DNA of 64,000 nucleotides from NCBI GenBank assembly GCA_026873275.1, contig JANTUC010000003.1, forward strand, positions 2,790,001 to 2,854,000, read 5' to 3'. Made by a program: the position numbers and the translations under genes. Under the pieces are notes generated by a model. It was not told where the DNA came from, did no database searches, and was given only the letters and a program-made list of their open reading frames with translations. Origin of the DNA: Pseudopithomyces maydicus. Taxonomy: Eukaryota; Ascomycota; Dothideomycetes; Pleosporales; Didymosphaeriaceae. Of this stretch, positions 9,808-21,936 are shown in pieces. Every line of letters begins with the position of its first letter. Position 1 is the stretch's first letter.

Positions 9808-12179
9808 GTTGGAAATTCAATCCGGTATCCAACACGGGAGATCCCTTAGTATAATTAACAACAACCCGTGATGTAGGCACCGTAGGATGTCTACCAGCTG
9901 AAGAGTGGTGGTTCACGCTGTAATACGCACGCGAAGCAGCTACCACAGCGGCACTTGGAACGCTATTCGACGGAGTAGTACAGGCAAAGAAGAGACAATG
10001 ACAGCTGCATCATGACGTTAAAATTGTCATTATGGGCGAAAAAAAGAGAGCGTCTCGCTGCCCGGCTCCGAGGTTTGTTGAGGTCGTCACAAGAAGCCAA
10101 TCCCAACTTGAGTCATCGCACAAAAGTGAGGAAGCCACGACCATCAACCTCATATCTCATCACAAACGCCTGATTGCTCCATCCATCCTCTACTAACGTC
10201 CTTCGCCCACACACATCGACGCTGATTACGGGGGCGCATCTACACGGCTCGACCTTGGACTACAACGGCCCTTCAATCTGCTGCCACAATGCCACGGCAC
10301 CTGCTCTCGAGCTTCAAGTTGGCAGCCCCGGCGAAGGCTAGCCTGATCTCTGTTGTGCCCAATTCTGAGCGAGAGTGGTGCACCCCGAGGCACTTCGACC
10401 TGTAACTGTTCCTCATGGTCTATGGACCCACTTCTGCATATCTCTTGTGGCTGTCCCAAGCTTTCCGAATACGGCGATTAATCAATGTCTCAGATATAGC
10501 TTCGACGCTGTCACAGCATTGCACGGGCTGATCGGTTCTACCAGGCTCACGTCGACCAATCATTCTACGCGCGTGCAAAATCTCATTTCAACAAGGCAAT
10601 CGACCAGTACAACATGGGTACGGTCGTGATGCTCGAATGTGGGCGGATCTGATCGAACACGGCACATGGCTGTCACTCGTCTGTCAGTCCGGTACGTCGT
10701 CTGTAGTGCTGAGCGGCTGTATTCTGCAGACGCAACATGGCTTGACGAGGCGTTCGGGTTGGACAGGAGCAACGTCGGCAAAGCCGGTGCAACGAAGCCA
10801 CGAAAATGCTCCGATTATGGTTCTGTTCCATCTCCACAAGCGTCTACGCAATCACACCAAGCGCACCCCGGACACGGATGCAAGCCATGACGAGCACGCA
10901 CAAGCAAGGGAACCAGGATCGGGAGAGAACAAGTGGTCGGTCACGAGATGGGCTTTGCGGGCGCTGGGCAGGATCCACGTCAAGAGTGAGAATCAGGGTC
11001 CTCGTTTGCTGTCATGGCACTTGCAGCGAAGGCAGATTGGTCGGGGCAGCGGTTCTGACTTGACACGGACGCAAGGCGCTGGGGTGCAACGCTATAGAGT
11101 GCGGTGCCACGACAGCGCTCATGCAGCGTGTCTCAAAGGCTGCAAACGAACCGTGGCAGAGGCGCCGGAGAACACGCGGAGACTCGATTCATGAGGGCAG
11201 CGCGTGGACGGAAAGCAAGGCGCGCGCATGCTCGAGGCTCCACGCGCTTGAAACGCTATTTTGTGCAGCGCTTTTTTCAGCGCAGCAGCGGTCGGTGAGA
11301 GAGGAATGTGAGGTGCCGTCGAAGAGTGGCATCCAGTGGCGACGAGCCCCGCTGGGCATGGCCCGTGCGACAGCTGGCAGCGCTCTGGTTTCCTCGCACT
11401 CTGCCATGGCATGGCGTGGTCTATCTGTCTATCTCCTCGGACGGCCAGGGTGCATGTCGTCCATCCGCCGAGGCCCGGTGCGGTCATGTCCTCCCGGGCC
11501 AGCACACAATGGCATGGAATGGTTCATATGCCGGCCTGCCGCCGCACGCTCGCAAGACGAGCATTTTGCAGGGCCAAGGCAGCTAACGCTCGTCTATCGA
11601 TAGCGCCGTCGCTCGCGCTGATAGGTTCTGGGCTCTGCTGGCAGCACAGGTTGGTGCGACGGCGCCTGAGTGGCCGGCGAGCGGCGTCAGCACGGCATTG
11701 AGGGCAGCGGCCAGCCAGCAGCCAGCCAGCAGCCAGCGAGCGTGGAGGCCCGCCTGGAGGCCTGGGGGACGGGCCCTGTTCGGCGTGCGGTGGGTGGTGA
11801 TGCCTGCTGGCGAAGCGATCGCCGGCACAAACTCCAGACGGCACCTGGCTACGAGTCTAGCACCAGCGAGCCCGGCCAGGAACCCTCGACTCTGGCGCTT
11901 CGGCTCGACAGTTCAGAGTCGCGCTCCAGCAGCGCGACGGGAGGGAAGGGCGATCAAAGTGGTGCATGGTGCCATTGGCTGGACGCGCTCCTGCATCTGG
12001 CGTGCATTGCTAGTCCCGTGGCCGTCACCGCTCTTTGCATCGTGAGCCTTGACCCATCGCACGGGCCCCGCCCGCCTCTTCGATTCTCCGCTCGACTCCT
12101 CCCACATCTCACCGCTCTGCTCAGCACAGCGCTCAGTCCAGCTGAGCGCCCTCCGAACTCCTCCCTCTCCATTACAAAC
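9808..12179. other. Long intergenic stretch, no firm gene
   Basis: A 2.4-kb gap between the coiled-coil gene and the Zn-cluster regulator. At about 10288-10350 and 10520-10620 there are two short protein-like stretches on the plus strand (the second reads RFYQAHVDQSFYARAKS), separated by possible splice sites, but I could not build a convincing gene. GGCATGGCA-type repeats occur at about 11402-11415 and 11506-11522. From about 11670 an open frame runs into the regulator, but its extra N-terminal 170 residues are low-complexity and probably leader. The last 150 bases are C-rich. Confidence 0.5.
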
Positions 12180-14716
12180 ATGGAGTCCAACCTCGACAAC
12201 CTCGACCTGTACGCCTTCGACCAGCCGTTCGACCCGAACCGTCCGTCGTTCAACTACAACCTCTCGCACCAGACCTGGCCGCTCCCGCCCGCCCAGATGC
12301 CGCCGCAGCACGATGGCACCCACCAGCAGCACCCGCACCAGCAGCACAACCCGCACCAGCGACGCGTGAACACCGTGGCCACCACCCAGGCCCACCAGCA
12401 GAATGCCCTCGCCACCTCCACCACCCAGGCCATTGCGCCGCACCAGCTGCAGACCACCGGGCTCGCCTTTCCCTCGGCAATGGCTTCCAACCCTATGCTG
12501 ACCGACTGGATCAACATGGCCGCGAGCAGCAGCTTCGCCCAGCAGGCCTTTTCCTCGGACATGTCTGCCATGGGCCCAGCAGCCTTCACCTCCTTCGGCG
12601 GCCCCTTGGAGCAGTCCCCCGTGGATTTTGCCCTCAACACCTCCCAGGCCCTGATGAACCCCATGTCCATGAACGCTCCCACTGCCTTTACGAACATGAT
12701 GGCCACGACATCCATGGACATGGCCCAGTCAATGGTCGCCCCCTTCGGCATGGCAGACTTTGCACAGGACTTTTCCACAATCGCAAACCCGTCAGACTTC
12801 CACGCCTCGAGCGCCGCCTCAGCCAGCGTCGGCAGCGGCTCGCCCACTGAGCAGTGGCTGGAGGTTCGATCGCTCTCCAGCGACAACGACTGGACCACCG
12901 TCGACTTTGCTCACCGCAGTTCCTACGACTTCTCGAGCCAGCAGCAAGCCCTGATCATCAACAACCCAGCACAGACTCTGCACATTCGGACAAATTCGGA
13001 TTCATCGTCGGACGCGCCTCGCTCGGCACACTCGTTCAGCAGTTTCGAGGAGATCCACTACCCGCACATGCACTCTCCCCAGTCTGAAGCCGAGAACCAG
13101 CTCGACCTCACCCACTCCCCCCACTCACATACCCACTCCTCCAGCTGCCACCACGGGCTTCCCAACCTCGAGGACTACTCCAACTACATCTCACCCAACC
13201 AGTCCGTCAGCCCGCCCATGCCTCGAGTGGAGCCGGTCGACATCAAGCAGTCTGCTTCCAGCTCTTCTTCTCCCACGTCTTCTGCAGTCAGCTCGCCGCC
13301 CACCCGCCGGAGAAAGTCACCCGCCACGACGCCCATTGGATCAAAACCGGCCAAGACCATCGTGAAGAAGACGCCGCCAGCACACTCCACCAAGAAAGAT
13401 ACGCAGGGCGAGAAGCGTGTAGGTAGGAGACGCGGTCCTTTGAGGCCCGAGCAGCGACAGCAGGCACACGAGATCCGCAAACTTCGTGCTTGCTTGAGGT
13501 GTAAGTTCCTCAAGAAGACTTGTGACAAGGGTGATCCGTGCGGTGGCTGCCAGCCATCCCACGCTCGGTTGTGGCAGGTTCCCTGCACGCGTATCGATAT
13601 CAAGGATATCGCATATTTCATGAAGGACTGGAAGGCCGACTACGAGCGCCACGTCAGCCTTGGATTTTCCATTGGCAACATCAAGGGTTTCTCGCCCCAC
13701 GAGCGTCCCATCTACATCACTCACGGATATGGCCACTACCTCCCCATTATGGCCCGTGAAGTGTACGTTCGGGACGAGAAGTGCTTTGGTGTGGATTGGT
13801 TCGAGACGCTGAACGGTCTTCACTTTGAAATCAACACTGCCAAGCTGTCCGCCGGCATGGAGGGTGTTTCGCGCAGCATGCTCTCTGATTACCTTGACCG
13901 CCACATTGATGGCGGCTTTGAGGCTTTCATTGACGAGTACTTCGAGGGTACCTACTTCGTTACCGAGATCCTCAAGACTGCTTACCGCTTCTACCAGCGT
14001 GAGAAGCTTCCCGTCATGCGCAAGGCATTGAAGCTCGTTGTTGCCTACAACCTTACCCTCCACGTCACCATGGTCGAAGGCCTTGGTGAGGAAGAGCTTA
14101 ACGGAAAGGTCGAGGACAACCAGTCCAAGTTCCACGGCAAGACCGTGGCCCCAGTCATGATCAACTTCCAGGTCAAGTGTGCGCTTGCCGATATGTGGCG
14201 CGAACTCCAAAAGGATGTCCTCGAAGAGCTTTCATCGCTATACTCGTCTGTGTACAGCGGCGACAAGCTGAAGAACTGGCCCACCATCTTCATGCTCGCT
14301 GCCATCATCCTTGCCGTGTGGGAGCTGATTCAGTTCGACTGCAATTACCGTGTGCCCGATCAGCCTGCAGTGCAGAAGTTCTGCAACGACATGGAGTCGA
14401 CTCCGGTCGGTGTCATTGTCGGTTTGTTCTCTGCTATCTCGCAGAAACTTCCTGCCTTCTCGGAGTGGGACACCCGGAAACACCACAACCTCCTGAACAG
14501 CAATCCGGCGGTGTGCGATGCGATGACTGAGGTCCGTGCGCATGTGACTAAATATGGTAAGTCGCAACATACTTTGTTTCGGTCGGCCCGAGGCTGCAGC
14601 TAATCTGACCTGCAGATACCTACCTGCGATCAAGAAATGAATGCAAATTCGACCGCAACGACTTTGATTCGCTTTCGAACAAGTTCCTCTCCAAGCTGGT
14701 CATCCGGGCCAACTAG
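12180..14716 (+). CDS. Zn-cluster fungal transcription regulator with Gln/His/Pro-rich N terminus
   Basis: Exons 12180-14556 and 14616-14716, encoding 825 residues. The ATG at 12180 (ACAAACATGG context) was preferred to upstream in-frame starts because the extension is low-complexity. Seen: a Gln/His/Pro-rich activator-like region (about 35-95), Ser-rich stretches, basic patches (RRRKSPA; GRRRGP), then a cysteine block C438-x2-C441-x6-C448-x5-C454-x2-C457-x11-C469, a Zn2Cys6-like cluster with a long last spacing. It is followed by a well-ordered about 350-residue C-terminal domain (ITHGYGHYLPIMAREVYVRDE onward, quoted only by these residues). The last exon adds a short basic tail ending KLVIRAN. 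Known: this architecture is widespread in filamentous ascomycetes as a C6-finger protein without the usual fungal_trans domain. Target genes cannot be inferred from the neighbours, which are far away. The frame is intact. Confidence 0.85.
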
Positions 14717-16290
14717 AGGAGCCGTAGCGATCATACTACACCCTGTCATCATTATCACCCATTCTCCAGGCTGGTCTCATCACTACTCCCACGTACACAG
14801 TACTCATCACCTGCGCCGACACTACCCAGCCTACCAACTCATGGATTCACGATTTCACCGACTGCGTGCTCAGACAGTCTGCGTTTGCAGACTACGATCG
14901 CTATTAACGGCTGACGACCCCCAAAAAGCATGATGACGACTTCTTATGTTCGATGCTTACAACCTGTTTATTGTTTTGATTCCCCGGCGTCCTGCATGCC
15001 AAGTTCATGACGACCTCACGCTCCACCCAACTACTCACACTCGTTCTAGCGACATGGACCCTTTTCCTTACGGCAGGACGGTTCTCGCGAACCTATGATT
15101 GCTATTTATATGGATTGACGATGGCTTACGTGCTAAGTGGCTACGGCAGCACTGACTGATATTGTTACATTTCTTACTGCTGCATAAAGGCAGCCTCACT
15201 CCTAGAGGTTTTAGATGGCGGTCGTGGCGCCAGCAACGGTGTACGACTCCCTCCCTCTATATATTGTTGTTTCATTTTTTTCCGTCTCTTCTTTCTCATG
15301 ATCTGTTTTACTGGCATAGCGAGCAACCTGCTTCTTATTTTTAAACCATACTATCTTGACACTGCACTGTGGCGAGAGGAGCCCAGCCGGCCGCTTGTAT
15401 GGCGTGTTGTTGTTTTTAGCGGGATTCTCAGCATCTCTACGGTGGCTTTCTGCATCATTTTGTAGTAATGATTTGGATCGCGTGCGTGCTGGAGATGGAT
15501 GGGGAGAGAGAATCTTCCGCGAGGGAGCGAGGGAGCGAGCGAGGAAGAAATATATTTTTGTATCTATCTAGGCATGGGTGCGGCATATGGATTTGGATTG
15601 GATTTGGCAAATGGAAATTCTTTTGAACTGTTCAACGCCGGAGCTTTTGAAGACTTTCGTGACGATATCGTATCGATGCCGCTCGCCGCCATTCGTGATG
15701 ATACGATTCCGCTGAGCGAGCGCGTGCACAGTAACCGCTGGCCCTTGCAGCAGCGAGATCGCAACCCGTCAGCCAGCTCGTACGCCCACTCGCATGCCTC
15801 GCAGCGCTCCACAGCACCGCTTCGTATCGCTTTGTCCACATCGCGCCCTCCGTCCTCGCACGAGCGACAGAAACCGTCGCCTGTGCTTTGTATTCAACGA
15901 CTCTACATGCTACCGGCTCTAAGTTCTAACATACTCACATACCCGTTTCCTCTCGCTCGCTCACTCACTCCCCCACCGACCACCCATCCCGGCCACTAAC
16001 CCACTCCCCGACCGCCGCCCGACGGTCGATGATCGACGGGGCACTGCCCGGTCGGGCATATACCGAATATGTGAATCTGCCTCGCGCATCCATACAATCC
16101 GTCCATACATGTACCGCACCCATCCACCACTACCCATCCCATGCACTCGTCCTATCCGTTCTACGCCATTCCATGCCCTTCAGCTCCCTGTGCCATGATG
16201 ACCCAGGCGTCCCGCGGAAAATGAGGGGGGACAGGAAAAGGCTACATGGGTGCTCCTTGTAGCGTGCATGATGTACTTTGCGGATACGGG

Positions 16291-16325
16291 GTTTGGGATG
16301 ACTGGACTGGACTGGACTGGACTGG
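16291..16325. repeat. ACTGG pentanucleotide repeat
   Basis: About five uninterrupted copies of ACTGG in a G-rich context. Confidence 0.85.
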
Positions 16326-17137
16326 GTTGGAAGAGATTTGCGGTGGTGGGGGGAGGGGAGGGATGCATGGGGGAGTCATGGTTTTGTGTGTATCGATTTG
16401 GTAGTTTTTTCGATTCGATTTGGTGCGTTGGTGGGGTTGGGCACGGGATGGCGTTGAATCCATTGTATGGGTGCGTAGGGTTGAGCGGGCTATGTAGATG
16501 TGGTGATAATTGTGTGTACAGTGTGGATGTAAGTATGCACACACACATGTACACAACAGCGGGGACCGAAGGGAAAACCGCGTTGGATGGTGCTGTGTGT
16601 TCTGCGTTTTCCTATTCGGGAGGACTGATATCCGTGTTGAGCACGCTGTATGTATGGGGTATATGGCATGTACGTGTGGATGCAAGGTTCTACTCAGCAG
16701 ACGCCCCGTTTGCTATATTCTCCCGCCCGCCAGGCCAGAAGGATGGCTGCGTGAGCAGAGATCCGCGCAGGTACTGCACACGCCTGGGGCCAAAAGAAAA
16801 TACCATCATCCGGCTCCGAATTGTGTGGTTTACCGCTTAATGCGATAGTCTATAGTTGAGTTGTTTATCGCCTCGATCATCGGACATGATGCAAGGAAAG
16901 CGTGAAAACGGGGTGGAAAGATGCGTGCGTGCGTGCATACATGTCCGCGGGGATTTTTCACAACCTATCCTACCTACAGTATGTACTTACAGAGATGAAA
17001 ATTAGCCACAAAGTGTCATACGACAAAATCCACCCCCAAACATCCCTCGTCCCAGGTATACGAGCGCACCGCTCGATATGGCCATGCCCCGCCGTACGTG
17101 CAGTGGGCAGGTGGGCGGGCACAAGCGATCTCCAACC

Positions 17138-17222
17138 TCGGATCGGATCGGATCGGGAGAGAGAGAAAGTGGAGCTTCGCCACGACACGACACGACACCG
17201 ACACGACACCGACACGTCCAAC
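17138..17222. repeat. GGATC and CACGA pentanucleotide repeats
   Basis: A GGATC array (about 17138-17158) is followed by a CACGA/CACCGA array (about 17180-17220), both imperfect at the edges. Confidence 0.8.
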
Positions 17223-17945
17223 GCCGCGCCAGGACGGTGCCAATAGCCCGTAGGGACATACATATGTACATACAGTAGACTACTTACAGTGGACTACTTA
17301 CAGTCCAGTCCAATACACACGTAGATACATAGATACATGTTCCCACCTCAATACATACAGCGTCCACCGAGCCTAGCCAAATCCGTCGCGTCGCAGACCC
17401 GCCGTCCGGTCAAGATGCACACACGTAGTAGATACCGTACACAGAGTCCGATGTGGGTCACCGGCTATGCATAACCGCGCGAGGCATCCGGTTGTATCGT
17501 ATGTGTGTATGGACCGGTACGTAGACTATGCTAGGTAAGTACTTACCTGCGCGGTGCCGGGCGGGGGAGGGGGCTGGATTTGGTTTCGCGAGTCGCGTCG
17601 GTGGGTGGGGGAGGGTAGGGTAGGTATGGCGAGGCTGGTGGGAAGGTTGGTGAGGTAGTTGGTTGGTGGGGAAGGTGATGGGGCGATCGCGGCGCGCGGC
17701 GAAAGTATACATATTTGCTTTGCTGGATTGGGAAATGGGGGATTGGCGGGATGGAGAGGGTATGGGTTGGTGCGCTTAGTTTCTCATGCGTCTGTAGGTA
17801 TTGGGTGTTTGGTGAGTACATACGAGATGGCGTGCTATTAGTGGGATTTATTTCCTCTCTTTTCGTGAAGAGGCCTCTGAGGGATTAAGGTGGTATTTTG
17901 CGACACGTATTCAGATGAATTGGTTGTTTTCAATTATTCAAGTAT

Positions 17946-17959
17946 AGTCGTGAGGACCT
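17946..17959 (+). repeat. Recurrent 13-mer GTCGTGAGGACCT, copy 1
   Basis: The 13-base core GTCGTGAGGACCT also occurs at about 21499 and 45378. About 110 bases downstream (18066) lies ATAAATATCTCACATA, a second element shared with the 21.5-21.8 kb locus. Confidence 0.6.
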
Positions 17960-18144
17960 AAGGAGATTGAATCTATTCATCTAGATACGTGCTATTGGCT
18001 AGTGTTAGTATGTTCACCTATTTCGTGCATAGCAAATCTGTTATCATCGCGATATCATGTAGATAAATATCTCACATACACTGTTTTCTATTCTAACACA
18101 GCGAAGTATATACTTATTTATTTATATTTATATCTTATTTTACC

Positions 18145-18265
18145 TTCACTTCACCTTCACCTTCACCTCACCTTCACCCTACCCTACCTTACCCTACCTT
18201 ATCCCATCCTATTCTAGACTACCCTAGCCCCTGACCTTACCTTACCTTACCTTACCTTACCTACC
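18145..18265. repeat. CTTCACC / CTTACC low-complexity array
   Basis: CTTCAC units pass into ACCCTACCTT units and end in pure CTTAC repeats at about 18235-18262. The unit is not the TTAGGG telomeric repeat. Confidence 0.85.
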
Positions 18266-18364
18266 TCGCCGCGCCCACCGCGCAAGCCTATTACATTTTT
18301 CCTTTTTCTAGCAGTCACGCGGGGTACATACATACATACATACTTACAGACCCACCCGACCCAC

Positions 18365-18432
18365 TAAGAAACGAAAACGGAAAACAGAAAACGGAAAACG
18401 GAAAACGGAAACGGGAACGGGAACGGGAACGG
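18365..18432. repeat. AAAACGG / GGGAAC repeat
   Basis: About ten copies of a GAAAACG-type unit whose A run shortens step by step into GGGAACG. It is followed at about 18710-18741 by a GGGA/GGAA array. Confidence 0.85.
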
Positions 18433-19456
18433 CCGCCGTATGTGAAATGTCACTTCTATATCGTGCTTAGCTTGTGTTTACTTTTTCTCTGTTTCTCGAT
18501 TGAAGCGAGGCGGTTTGGTTGGCTCGGGTACGTACCGCACGTATGTATGTACATATATGCGGGGGCCTCCTCGTGTTTTGCTTTTTTTCGGTTGCTTGGT
18601 TTTTATGTATGGGTGTGTGCACTGCACTGTGCATAAGTGTATATTGCATGTACATCGTCTGTTATAAGGCGATGCCTTAGCAGGTGCCTGAGTAGAGTCT
18701 AGCTAGAGGGAGGGAGGGAGGAAGGAAGGAAGGAAGGAAGGTGGATATGATGTATCGTTATATTTCCGTGCGGTTTTCATACAGGATAGTAAGTTGTCGT
18801 CGGGGATATAACTACAAGCACGGCGTCAGTCTGGCAGATCGGCAGGGTACATAGATTGCTCTGATGATCGACAATGGCGAAGTAAATATACCAGGTCCAT
18901 CAGTGACTTATTCACAGTGGTGCAGCGGAGTGAGAAGATACATATCGAGTGATTGATTCAAAAAAAGGGGGAGTGATCATCTGGGGAGAAACGCGTTCCT
19001 GCATCTCCGTCATACCCCCATTTCGTTTGGTGAAGTGACCGTTGATAGGATCGGGTCAGCCTCTGATAGCAATGTGATTGCCGCTCACTTGCTGCATTTC
19101 TCCGCGCTCGATCCGGGACCGGGGTATTCCAGTGCTCGCGGTTCCTCGGAGATTTGCGCTGCGTTGTGGGAACTTTATGGATTGTGGGGATGGGTTCGCG
19201 TGTCGGGTTGTCATGGTTAGGGGGCGGGGGTTGTCATTGGAGGGGGTGTTTGCTTGGTATTGGAGGGAGTTGAAATTGGAATTGGAATTGTGACATTGGA
19301 TTTGCAGTCGCGGATTTATGAATGTATCTGAAAAGTGATTGGTATCGTTTCCTTCCGTTTCATCGATCTACACATACGCATCGGGCGTGTTCTCTCTCTG
19401 CACCACACCTACAACCCCCATCCACCCCACATACCCACGCCCATGTAACGCCGAAA

Positions 19457-20778
19457 CTAGAACCCCTGCCTCACCTTCGGCGCATACGGCTCCTCTAGGA
19501 ACTTCTCGTCCTCTTCACTCAGTTTGAACTTACTATTCCTCACCGTCTCGTCGATCCGCTCCTTACTGCTCAGCCCGATAATCGGCGCGACGCCCTTCCC
19601 AATTGCCCACGCCGTCGCCACGCACGCCATGCTCACGTTGTTCTTCTTCGCGACCTGCTCCACGCGCGAGATGATCTCCTTGTCGACGGCGTCCTCGCGG
19701 CTGTGCACCAGGTACTCGAGGAACTTGTCAGAGCCGGCGCGCTTGGAGGAGCGCTCCGTCCAGGGGCGGGTGAGGGCGCCGCGGGCGATGGGGGACCAGG
19801 GGATGAGGCCGACGCCGGTGTCGTTGCAGTAGGGGATCTGTGGTGGTAGGGTTAGTTAGGGGTGGATGGATGGATGGATGTAGAGGGGAGGAAGGGGAGG
19901 TAGGTACCATTTCGCGTTCTTCTTCGCGGTAGATGAGGTTGTAGTAGTTTTGCATGGAGATGAATTTGTGCCAGCCGTTTCGGTCGGCGATGTTCTGGAG
20001 CGTTTGGAATTCCCAGGCGGCCATCTGTTAATATTAGTTTTGTGTCCGGATTTCATGTTTGTGATGATAGGTAGGTGGGATATGCTCACCGAGCTGGCAC
20101 CAATGTACCTCACCCATCCCTTCTCCACAACGTCGTTCAATGCCTTCATGATCTCTTCCCTGGGTGTGTCACGGTCTAGTCGGTGGATCTGGAGCACATC
20201 GATATATGTGCCCAAGCGCTCCACGCTCCTCTCCACCGCATCGAAGATGTGTTTGCGCGACAGACCGACCTGGTTCACGAAATCGCCGTCGTTCGTCGAG
20301 ACGGATGCTATTCCCAGCGTGACGTCGTTTTCGTCGACTCCAAAGTAGCACTTCGATAACAGCACGACTTTCGATCGCGGGATGTTGTACTTCTTCAGCG
20401 CCTTGCCGATGATGCGTTCACTTGTGCCATGCGAGTAGATATCAGCCTTTGTTAATGAGTCAGCGCATGCACCCTAAACGATGTATCTATCGGGCAATAT
20501 TGCCCGCGAAGAGATGACGTACGGTATCCCACGTGTTGATGCCGACTTTGTACGCGTGCTCGAGCAGCGGCAGACTTTGCTCTTCGTCGAGGACCCATTC
20601 CTGCCACTTTGGATCTCCATAGCTCATCGCACCAAGAACCACCTTCGAAATCTTGAGGCCGGATTTCCCGAGCCTGTGGGCGGATTAGCGGATGCCCGGA
20701 TTGACCATTACACACACGAGGGTACTGCGGAAGCGAGCAGATTCCAACGTACTTTACGTATTCCATCTTCTCCGACAT
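19457..20778 (-). CDS. Aldo-keto reductase
   Basis: Five exons: 20778-20753, 20673-20523, 20446-20090, 20024-19908 and 19837-19457. All introns are GT-AG and in phase, giving 343 residues, the normal length. The first exon codes only 8 residues plus two bases (MSEKMEYV). Seen: the opening LGKSGLKISKVVLGAMSYG, and the catalytic tetrad D58 (NTWDT), Y63 (ADIYSHG), K91 (LLSKC) and H147 (LQIHRLD). The C-terminal NADPH-binding part includes IGLSSKERIDETVRN. Known: AKR enzymes reduce aldehydes and ketones with NADPH in the cytosol; this subgroup resembles yeast and plant AKRs of the versiconal-reductase type, but its own substrate is unknown. The last exon changes from C-ending codons to G-ending codons about halfway. 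No partner genes for secondary metabolism are adjacent. Confidence 0.92.
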
Positions 20779-21936
20779 ATTTTCTTTTCTTGTATATGTA
20801 TTCTTTCTTGTAGCGGATTGAATCGATCCTGTTCCAGCGGCCAGTTGCACTTTCCTCGCTCTGAAAACCTGGCGGGGTACCTCAAATTTGTAGGTATACG
20901 AGCAACGGAGTTGTCGTCGAGAAATCCGCTATCAGCGACGTATTTATAAATGGGTGGAGCTTGGCTGCGTATCGACCTCGTTTCTTTGACCACCAGGAGC
21001 GTCGCTGTCCAGTCGGTTGTCTTCGGCGACGTGATGTGGGTAGCTCTTTCGGTGGTAGTGGTTATATCCGTGGACTAGCGTCATTGTTGCAAGGTAGTGG
21101 GGTACGCTGAACCCTGGGAATGTGGCGCCTCGATGGACGCAGGGCCTCGAGTGATGATCTTTTGAAATAATTGTGCTCCATCTGAATTTGAGGTCGAATG
21201 GAAGTGGTAGAGACGGTGCGCTTTGTTGACTCGTGTGCCAGATGGTAGAGAGAATTAACAAGACGTGGAGACCTCGAAAGATGCCATAACGTCACCTCTC
21301 CACGCTTCTACGGCCGTACATTATTCTTTCATTCTAGGCTACTGGTTAGTTCCGATTTGAATATGTTTTCAATGACGGCCTCTAAGCAAGAAGAATACCT
21401 GCGTTTGATGTCCATCGCAGAGTGCTGTGGAGCCTCTCAAATGATCCACCAAGAATAACTCGTAAGGTACATGTTTTCGGGGCAGTCTTTTCATTATCGT
21501 CGTGAGGACCTAGACAGCATTGCTTTTATATTAGTCCAATGATGCGACTGAGAGAAATATCAAAAGACAATCGACAAGAGAAACCTAAGTTTAGCTCTTG
21601 TCAGCAACCACAGCAGCTGTGCGCTTTTAACCCTCTCCAGAGATTCGTCTCCATATTAAGGAAAGCGCGGGTCTGCTTCACACTAAGCCGGACCCGCCAG
21701 ACATGCGCCATGCAACTTTGTGATTATCGCAAACAAGCACTCCAATAAATATCTCACATAAAGCACAGCAAGATGGCAAGATAAATGAGAAGATCTCAAT
21801 TGCCCGTAGGCATCGTATTGAATTGAATTAAGCCTTATCGGCCTATCTCGAGCTAAAGATAATCAAACCCAACGGCCCTATCTGGTGCCGTGCCGTGAAC
21901 GCCATCCCATGTCATTGCCCGTGAGTCATACCGCGC
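20779..21936. other. Intergenic between aldo-keto reductase and polyubiquitin
   Basis: Holds the reductase promoter and the polyubiquitin 3' end. It contains the second GTCGTGAGGACCT copy (about 21499-21511) and, 235 bases later, ATAAATATCTCACATA (about 21745), both shared with 17.9-18.1 kb. This suggests remnants of one repeat family. A minus-strand frame of 105 codons (20944-21261) has no recognisable content. Confidence 0.45.
20941..20952 (-). promoter_or_regulatory. Putative TATA element of the aldo-keto reductase gene
   Basis: CATTTATAAATA on the minus strand, about 165 bases upstream of the start codon. Confidence 0.45.

Larger units (their letters stand above)
14717..19456. other. 4.7-kb gene-poor, microsatellite-rich tract
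   Basis: I found no conserved protein in this stretch. It holds many simple repeats, listed separately. Composition on the plus strand changes from C-rich (about 15940-16150) to G-rich (about 16205-16480) and is again G-rich at about 17545-17690, a pattern that elsewhere in the window marks a transcribed gene. An AT-rich patch at 17850-18150 contains one copy of the GTCGTGAGGACCT motif. An open frame at 15565-15999 on the plus strand has no recognisable content. Confidence 0.55.

Noticed and set aside
11670..12179. N-terminal extension of about 170 residues on the Zn-cluster regulator
   Set aside because: The frame stays open, but the residues are low-complexity and GC-driven, and ACAAACATGG at 12180 is a much better start.
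15565..15999. 144-codon open frame on the plus strand
   Set aside because: No recognisable motif, and it ends in low-complexity Pro/Thr codons.
18145..18265. Telomere-like array
   Set aside because: The unit is CTTAC/CTTCACC, not TTAGGG, and it is internal.
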